Shown: positions 55,831 through 64,000 of the stretch, piece after piece
How the letters are laid out: each line of letters starts with the position of its first letter
How positions within the stretch are numbered: the first letter of the stretch is position 1
Origin: Dastarcus helophoroides
Taxonomy: Eukaryota; Arthropoda; Insecta; Coleoptera; Bothrideridae
Length of the DNA: 64,000 nucleotides
Direction of reading: 5' to 3'
NCBI GenBank assembly: GCA_028583605.1
Contig: CM053335.1
Location: forward strand, 15,622,553 to 15,686,552
The notes under the pieces: model-generated
Told to the model about the DNA's origin: nothing
The model's database searches: none
The model's input: the letters and a program-made list of their open reading frames with translations, nothing else
Position numbers and translations under genes: made by a program

Positions 55831-55929
55831 TTCATAATAAGCAGGAAATTCCCATAATCCATTTTTTGGTTTTCTAAAAGTTGTCTCTAAAGTGTCATAA
55901 AATCTTCTGCCTACGTCGTAAATTATTCA

Positions 55930-58900
55930 AGGTCAAAGGCCACAAAAATTGTTTTTTGCGATTATCTTGGTTTGTACAGCTCCAATGATGATAACACCTA
56001 TTATGAGAATTGTAGAGCATAAAATTTGCGACAACTTTTGTTGCAAATATTTTTTCATGTGCTCAGCCGTTTTTGAAATAAAGGGCAGGGCTCAGCCATA
56101 TATACTGCAATCTAGGGTTAACCATAATTCTCGGTTAATAATACCTTAATAATACTTTGTATAATGTCACTAAATCATGAACATCATTAATAATGAATAA
56201 TTTGTCTTATTGTCCTTGCATTACAGTACGTATGGCTGAGCCCTGCCCTTTATTTCAGAAACGGTTGAGCGTATGAAAAAATGCTTGGAACAAAAGTTGT
56301 CGCGAATTTTATGCTCTACAATTTTTATAATAGATGTTAACATGATTGGAGCTATAGAAACCGAGATAATAGCAAAAAATAGTGTGTATGGCTGAGCACT
56401 TCCATTAGTTCAAAAACAGTTGAGAGTATAAAAAAATGTTTTAAACAAAGTTGTCGCGAATTTTATGCTCTACAATTTTTATAATAAATGTTAACATCAT
56501 TGGAGCTATAGAAATCGAGATAAGCGCAAAAAACCGATTTCTGTGGGCTTTGACATTGAATAACTTACGTAGCAGAACGACATTTTGTAAGACTTTTGAG
56601 ACAACTTTAGGAACGCCAAAATGAAAGTGTATACGAGTTTATTATCTCGTGACCCCCTTTTTTGGCAAAGTGACTTCTGATCCAGTCATATTAGGCGTTT
56701 CACCTCGGAATGAGAGATAATAAACTGGAAACTTGTATAAAATTTCATTTTGGCTTTCTAAAAGTTTCATAAATTTCTCGTCTACGTCGCAAATTATTCA
56801 AGGTCAAGGATCACAAAATCGGTTTTTTGCGATTATCTCAGTTTCTGTAGCCGCAATGATGTTAACATCTATTATAAAAATTGTAGAGCATAAAATTTGC
56901 GACAACTTTTGTCTTAAACATATTTTGATACGCTCAACCGTTTTTGAAATAAAGGGCACCTCTCAGTCATTCATAGTGTAATGCAAGGTCAACTGTGAAT
57001 CTCGGTGAATAATAGCTTGTATAAAGTGGTTAAATCATTAATATCATTAACAATGACTAATTTGCCTAATTGACCTTGCATTACAGTATGTATGGCTGAG
57101 CCCTGCTCTTTATTTCAAAAACGGTTGAGCGTATGAAAAAATGCTTGGAACAAAAGTTGTCGCGAATTTTATGCTCTACAATTTTTATAATAGATGTTAA
57201 CATAATTGGAGCTATAGAAACCGAGATAATAGCAAAAAATAGTGTGTATGGCTGAGCACTGTCCATTATTTCAAAAACAGTTGAGAGTATAAAAAAATGT
57301 TTCAAACAAAGTTGTCGCGAATTTTATGCTCTACAATTTTTATAATAAATGTTAACATCATTGGAGCTATAGAAATCGAGATAAGCGCAAAAAACCGATT
57401 TTTGTGGGCTTTGACATTGAATAACTTACGTAGCAGACACGACATTTTGTAAAACTTTTGAAACAACTTAAAGAACGTCAAAATGGAGGTGTATACGAGT
57501 TTATTATCTCTTGACCCCCTTTTTTGGCAAAGTGACTTATGATCCATTTCCTGATTGCGATTATAGCGGTTTCTGTAGCTCCAATGATGTTAGCATCTAT
57601 TATAGAAATTGTAGAGCACAACATTTGCTACAAATTTTGTTTCAAACATTTTTACATACGCTCAACCGTTTTTGAAATAAAGGGCAGCGCTCAGCCATGT
57701 ATGACTGAGTCCTGCCGTTTATTTCAAAAACTGTTGAGCGTATGAAAAAACGTTTCAAACAAAAGTTGTCGCAAATTTTATGCTCTACAATTTTTATAAT
57801 AAATGTTAACCTCATTGGAGCTATATAAATCGAGATAATCGCGAAAAACCGATTTTTGTAGCCTTTGACATTGGATAACTGTTATTATTGTTGAATAACA
57901 CAGACACGAGATTTTTTAAGGCATTTAAAACAACTTTTAAAACGCCGAAATGAAGGTGTATACGCCAGCTTATTATCTCTGATCCCGAGGTTGACCCTTT
58001 TTTTGTCCAAGTGACTCTATGGTCCATATTAGGGGTTTCACTTCGGAATGAGAAATAATAAATTGGAAACTCGTATAAAACTTCATTTTGGCTTACTGAA
58101 AGTTGTATCAAAAGTTTCATAAAATTTTGTGTCTGCGTCGTTCAAGGTCAAATATCATAACAATCAATTTTTTGCGATTATAGCTGTTTCTGTAGCTCCA
58201 ATGATGTTAGCATGTATTAGAGAAATTGTAGAGCACAAAATTTGCGACAAATTTTGTTTCAAACATTTTTTCATACGCTCAACCGTTTTTGAAATAAAGG
58301 GCAGCGCTCAGCCATGTATGACTGAGCCCTGCCGTTTATTTAAAAAACGGTTGATCGTATGACAAAACGTTTTAAACAAAAGTTGTTGCAAATTTTATGC
58401 TCTACAATTTTTATAATAAATGTTAACGTCATTGGAGCTACAGAAATCGAGATAATCGCGAAAAACCGATTTTTGTGGCCTTAGACATTGGATAACTGTT
58501 ATTATTGTTGAATAACACAGACACGAGATTTTATAAGGCATTTGAAAGAACTTTTAGAACGCCAAAATGAAGGAATATACGCCAGCTTATTATCTCTGAT
58601 CCCGAGGTTGATCCTTTTTTTGTCCAAGTGACTCTATGGTCCATATTAGGAGTTTCACTTCGGAATGAGAAATAATAAATTGGAAACTCGTATGAAACTT
58701 CATTTTGGCTTACTGAAAGTTGTATCAAAAGTTTCATGAAATTTTGTGTCTGCGTCGTTCAAGGTCAAATATCATAACAATCAATTTTTTGCGATTATAG
58801 CTGTTTCTGTAGCTCCAATGATGTTAGCATCTATTAGAGAAATTGTAGAGCACAAAATTTGCGTCAAATTTTGTTTCAAACATTTTTTCATACGCTCAAC

Positions 58901-59765
58901 CGTTTTTGAAATAAAGGGCAGCGCTCAGCCATGTATGACTGAGCCCTGCCGTTTATTTAAAAAACGGTTGATCGTATGACAAAACGTTTTAAACAAAAGT
59001 TGTTGCAAATTTTATGCTCTACAATTTTTATAATAAATGTTAACGTCATTGGAGCTACAGAAATCGACATAATCACTAAAAACCGATTTTTGTGGCCTTT
59101 GACATTGGATAACTGTTATTATTGTTGAATAACACAGACACGAGATTTTATGAGGCATTTGAAACAACTTTTAGAACGCCAAAATGAAGGAATATACGCC
59201 AGCTTATTATCTCTGATCCCGAGGTTGATCCTTTTTTTGTCCAAGTGACTCTATGGTCCATATTAGGGGTTTCACTTCGGAATGAGAAATCATAAATTGG
59301 AAACTCGTATAAAACTTCATTTTGGCTTACTGAAAGTTGTATCAAAAGTTTCATCAAATTTTGTGTCTGCGTCGTTCAAGGTCAAATATCATAACAATCA
59401 ATTTTTTGCGATTAAAGCGGTTTCTGTAGCTCCAATGATGTTAGCATCTATTATAAAAATTGTAGAGCACAAAATTTGCGACAAATTTTGTTTGAAACAT
59501 TTTTTCATACACTCAACCGTTTTTGAAATAAAGGGTAGTGTTCAGCCACGTATGCCATGTATGACTCAGTACTGCCCTTTATTTCAGAAACGGTTGAGCG
59601 TATGAAAAAATGTTTGGAACGAAATTTGTCGCAAATTTTGTGCTCTACAATTTTCGTAATAGATGTTAACATCATTGGAGCTATAGAAACCGAAATATTC
59701 GCGAAAAACCGATTTTTGTGACCTTTGACCTTGAATAACTTACGACGCAGGCACGAGATTCTACA
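55930..59765. repeat. Palindromic satellite, ~617-bp unit
   Basis: The array alternates forward and reverse versions of one sequence. The forward arm has 'gcgattatagctgtttctgt', 'agctccaatgatgttagca', 'ttgtagagcacaaaatttgc' and 'ccgtttttgaaataaagggc'; the reverse arm carries the complements. Arms of about 150 bp meet around 'gctcagccatgtatgactgagc'. A second inversion point lies in the 'gagaaataataaattggaaac' part. Reverse arms near 57,705, 58,320 and 58,937 are 615-617 bp apart; the first units (from 55.93 and 56.23 kb) are longer or incomplete. The 68-107-codon frames in these units are readings of the repeat. Confidence 0.9.
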
Positions 59766-62100
59766 AGACTTTTAAGACAACTTTTAGAACTCTAGGACTG
59801 TACTAGTACAATAAAAAGCTATTAAAGACAATCGTTGGCAGATTGTAATAACTGCAGGTAGATAGTTCGTGTTTCCAAATGTGTTCTACTCGACGCCTAC
59901 TTGAATCAATTTATCTCTTAATTACATATTGAACCATAAAGGTGTGAAGTGATTAAATTAAAAACGCAATGATATATTATTGCCACAGACGCATGCTTCG
60001 GTTTTTGCATATAAATTGAAGTTTTACAGCTACGTGAGCTCGACTGACTATTACTAAAAAATGTTTAAAAAAAACATATCAAATTGATCATCCGCATATA
60101 TGCATTGCTTGTGCAGCTTTAGAAAGTTGTTTACTTCATAAAATCAGGTTTCTAATTCTATTTGAATTTCAAATATTTCTGCATTATAAACTCTAATTAA
60201 TGTAATTTGAGATTTATATGTTGTTTATTTCGTATAACCGCACTAAAAATTCATAAAACCACGTCTAAAAAGTATAACTACGATAAATTTTACAGTTTCT
60301 CCACTTTATTTCTTAGCTTAGCTAATAGGAACTTAAAGAATTTACAGTTATGCCTATCAAAGATGCTTCGCGTGTTATGACAACTTGGATTCAATCCAAA
60401 GTGTTACTTAATAATAGCTCGATTTAATTATCCGAGTGTTCGCAATGTCTCAGGTTTTGTCTACGTTTTCAATTCAAAACAAAATCGAAGTTGCACTTGT
60501 TTAAAAAAATTGGCGCGTTGACGTGCTGTTTGTGTGTTTTTTGGCTTTAGCAAATACGAAACGTATTATTAAAAACATATTATCTCACATAAATTAAAAC
60601 TCGGTATCTCAAAAAATGATCCACTTCGATGCAAATATTTACGTCATGCACTTGAAAAAGTGTGCACTTTGATCACAAGACGAGACGAATTAAAATCCAA
60701 ATTACATAAAATTATGAATGTGGTAATTTAATGCTATAGTAGGATTAACTCGATGTTGCTCATTTTCTGTTTCATTAAACTCGTCACATGAAAATTATCC
60801 AGTTTTTGTTCTTCGAATTTCCATAAAATTCGAATTTTCGATAAACTGAACAAAAAAATAAAAAAAAGTCGAAGTTTCAGAGTTTTAGGGTTTTTTTTCG
60901 AAATTGCTATTTCAAATTAAAAATATAAAGATAAATGCTGAAAGATTTTTTGTTCGGCTACTTTAAATTGAAAATTTAAAGAAGTTAAAATTGTTACAAT
61001 TACGAGATTTTGATTATAGACTAATACTTTCACAAGAAAATGAGGTAATCTTTGGAGACTGCCGACAGAAGTGAAAACTTAAAACTGGAACATAACTCTG
61101 TCCATGTCGCTTTAATGTCATTTTTGCAGGATACGTTTTAAAAAATTCTCCAATGGTGTCCTTGGAATTAACAGATTCTCGATACGGTTCTGCTGACTAC
61201 TGATGTCGTATCATTGTTGTAGATGTTAAAAAATATTAAAGTCTTTGACTTTTTTGTAATGTTATAACGGTTGTATTTGTTTAAAATGAATTTGGTTAAC
61301 TGTTGGATTCTGAAGCGGAGATGAATGCTGAAAAACAGTTTTATCGTTACAGGTTGGGATGTTTCAGATAAAATACCGTAAAACCAAGCGTTATCAACAC
61401 CAGTACGCTGCAATAATTGTATATTCAAATGTATTCAAATTTATATCACCGGCTACCCTAGACCTGATTACGTTCGATGCATATTAATGCTTTCGTTTAA
61501 AGAACGTCCATAAGTAATGTATAGTCCATTTCAGATAAATCTGCATTAGAGACGTCACTAATTTTATAGTGGCAACAACAGAAACTGGTAATATTTTTTA
61601 GTCATGTGGCAGCGCTGTCACATTTTTTAAGGGTGTTTTGTGTGTCTTAAAATCCTAACCTAAAAATCATTCAATACTTTGATTTGTTGTCGTTTTAAGA
61701 CTGCTACTTTTATATTTAATGTCAATTTCTGCTGAAATTCATTAAATTGTTAATAATTGTAATGAAAATGATAGAGTAAACATTTGGTTATTTCTGTCAA
61801 ACAACCCCTGAAAAATATCATTAATCATCAGAATGTTTACATATGAAGTCAGCTAGTGATTTTTTTAGTAACTTATCCAAAGGTTAATTTAATACCTCTG
61901 ATCTACTCTTCCGCATTTTTATCTGACTGGGCTATACAATCTCTAACAGGCAGCTGATATTTTTTACATTTTCCGACCGTTTTCTCATAATGTTTATCAC
62001 ACCTTATCCTGTTTTCACATTAATGTCATAAATATTGACATCTTCTGTGTTGTTTAGTTTTAAAAAATTAAAACAAAAACAAACTTGTTGATGCCGCAGA
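59766..62100. other. Unique sequence, no gene recognised
   Basis: AT-rich with no clear exon, RNA gene or tandem repeat. The 86-codon minus frame at 61168-61428 shows no known domain. A short stretch near 60,810-60,900 resembles the AAGTCGAAATT family. Confidence 0.4.
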
Positions 62101-64000
62101 TGGCAATCGATCCTAATACGCGCGCTTGTTGCATATTTTTACGGCCACTTTGTGTTAAATCATCGATTTGTGTTAAATTGTTTTATGGCCAATTTACCCC
62201 CAAGTGAGTTTTACGCATTCTGGGACCATTCAGTGTTCTGATGCTATTTTGCATTTTGGGGCCAAGAAGTGTTTTGGGTTAAATTGGGTTCTGGGGCCAT
62301 TTTGTGTCGAGGCCATTTTGTTTCGAGGCCCCTTTGTGTCGAGGCCATTTTGTGTTAATTTGTGATGAGATCATATTGTATTAGCCGCTCATGAGGTCGT
62401 TTTGTGTTAAGTGTTTTAAAGGTAAATTGTCTTGAAGCCAACCTTGTGCGAAATTGTACCGAAGCCACTCGGTATTAGGTTAGTTTGGAGTCGCTGTGTT
62501 AAACTGTTTTTAGGCCACTTAGGTTAGACTGTTTTTAAGCCACGTTGAATTGTGATACGACCGCTCTGCATTGCTATAAATTCACTTGGTTGTTCACGTG
62601 TCTGTATTAAAGATTTTACGAAGCTTTTATGTTAAATCTTGACTAGGAGGGAACTTCTTCGACATCGCTTTTATAAGGCCACTTTCTGTTAAACTGTTGA
62701 GATCATTTTGTATTCACCGCTTATGAGGTCGTTTTGTGTTAAGTGTTTTAAAGGTAAATTGTCTTGAAGCCACTTTGTTCGAAGTTGTACCAAAGCCACT
62801 CGGTATTAGGTTAGTTTGGAGTCGCTGTGTTAAACTGTTTTTAGGCCACTTAGGTTAGACTGTTTTAAAGCCACTTTGAATTGTGATACGACCGCTCTGC
62901 ATTGCTATAATTCACTTGGTTGCTCACGTGTCTGAATTAAAGGTTTTATGTTATGTTAAATCTTGTCTAAAGGGTACTTCTTTCAAATCACTTTTCTAAG
63001 GCCACCTTCTGTTAATTGTCTTGTAGTCAGTATATTGAAGTAATTGTCAGTTATTCACATTGTCATTCAATGTTAAAGATTTTACGGACCTTTTGTGTTA
63101 AATCTTGACTAGAAGGAAGGCACTTTGAGGCCACTTCTTTAAGGCCACTTTCTCTTAAACTCTCTTGTAGTCCCCATGTTAAAATAATAAGTAGTTTACA
63201 TTGTCATTCTGTGCTTAAAATGTTTCTTGTCTTAAATCTTGACTAGGAGCAAACTGCTTGAAGGCCACGTTGCGTTAAGTTTTTTTAAGGCCACTTTTTG
63301 TTATTTGTCTCATAATCGCTATGTTAAAATAATTTTCGCTTGTTCAAATCGTCAACCTGTGCCAAATATTTTATGAACCTCTTATGTCGAATGTTGACTA
63401 GGAGAAAATTATTTTAAGGCCACTTTGTGTTAAATTTTCGGCTTGTGTTAAATTGTTTTATGGCTAATTTCCCCCAAAATGGGTTTATTCTGTTCTGAAA
63501 CTGTTCTGAAACTATTTTGTGTTCTGAGGCTATTTTGTGTTCTGGGGCTATTTGTGATCTAAGGCTATTTTGTGTTCTGAGCCTGTTTGTGTTCTGAGGC
63601 TGTTTGTGTTCTGAGACTGTTTGTGTTCTGAGATTATTTGTGATCTGAGGCCATTTTGTGTTCTGAGGCCTTTTTGTGTTCTACGAATATTTTGTGTTAA
63701 TTTGTGTTTAGGCCATTTTGTATTAACTATTTGTGAGGCCGCTTTGTGTTCAGTGTTTTAAAGCCACTCGGTATTAGGTTAGGTTTAGAGCCATCGTGTT
63801 AAACTGTTTTAGGCCACTTTGGTTGAATTGTTTTAAGACCACGTTGAATTATGTTAGACCAATTTGTGTTGAAATAATGTACGAGATTGTTGACGTGGTC
63901 GTTCTCTGTTAAAAACTTTGCGAACTTCTTATGTTAAATCTTGACTAGGAGGAAGCTACTTTAAGGCTAATTTCAGGTAAACTGTCTTATAGTCAATTAA
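62100..64000 (+). repeat. Degenerate GGCCACTTTGTGTTAAA repeat, runs off the window
   Basis: Short units such as 'ttaaggccactttgtgttaa' are repeated with much variation. A longer block of about 250 bp ('gaggtcgttttgtgttaagt' through 'ttcacttggttg') at 62393 recurs at 62725, 332 bp later. Another phrase, 'aatcttgactaggag', recurs about every 300-600 bp. Between 63,490 and 63,690 the unit shortens to 'tttgtgttctgaggct' (about 18-20 bp). No coding capacity. Confidence 0.88.

Noticed and set aside
57539..59605. Similar 68-107-codon frames repeated in each unit (VAPMMLASI..IVEHKIC..FEIKG)
   Set aside because: They repeat because the satellite unit repeats. The same sequence also exists inverted, frames shift between units, and no known domain is present.
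1..64000. Telomeric or subtelomeric origin, given the amount of satellite
   Set aside because: I saw no TTAGG or related telomere repeat arrays. Pericentromeric or other heterochromatin is as likely, but the sequence alone does not show it.

Overview
This is a eukaryotic nuclear window, most likely from an insect. The evidence is animal-type tRNA-Glu genes, a Tc1/mariner-type element whose transposase has the N-terminal helix-turn-helix common in insect copies, a Penelope-like retroelement (PLE), intron-bearing gene pieces, and a very AT-rich, repeat-dominated composition. I cannot name the species. Genes are sparse: three tRNA-Glu genes, one convincing coding exon, one plausible promoter with a non-coding first exon, and two broken transposon coding regions. 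Almost everything else is satellite or dispersed repeat.

Layout. 1-1.46 kb: A-rich degenerate satellite. 1.5-2.9 kb: three tRNA-Glu genes on the minus strand (one UUC, two CUC). 4.1-18.6 kb: alternating blocks of an A-rich 'AAGTCGAAATT' repeat and a 'TTAATCGA' repeat, arranged as large direct and inverted duplications with a dispersed short element at several junctions. 20.6-22.9 kb: a complete 2,234-bp mariner-type transposon with 423-bp terminal inverted repeats and a transposase broken by one stop codon. 23.6-28.8 kb: an ~85-bp satellite, split by a PLE (26.27-28.27 kb) that carries reverse transcriptase, GIY-YIG endonuclease, 376/380-bp inverted ends and hammerhead-type ribozyme motifs. 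28.9-35.2 kb: an A-rich ~270-bp satellite. 35.5-35.85 kb: a less AT-rich promoter-like patch ending in a splice donor. 36.4-52.1 kb: a 275-bp satellite family marked by a conserved TGTCCGGCAAG box, with palindromic PLE ends captured inside it and amplified with it. 54.57-54.76 kb: a coding exon with clear acceptor and donor. 55.9-59.8 kb: a palindromic ~617-bp satellite. 62.1-64 kb: a degenerate 'GGCCACTTTGTGTTAAA' repeat.

How the parts relate. The promoter-like exon at 35.7 kb and the coding exon at 54.6 kb are on the same strand and could belong to one gene. If so, its first intron (about 18.7 kb) is almost wholly filled by the 275-bp satellite; this is inference and needs transcript data.

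The most interesting system is the hammerhead/PLE/satellite combination. An active-looking PLE with ribozyme-bearing inverted ends sits in one satellite, a solo end sits in a second, and a foldback made of two opposed PLE ends has become part of a higher-order repeat in a third. Four copies there share the same insertion site, and one is inverted.
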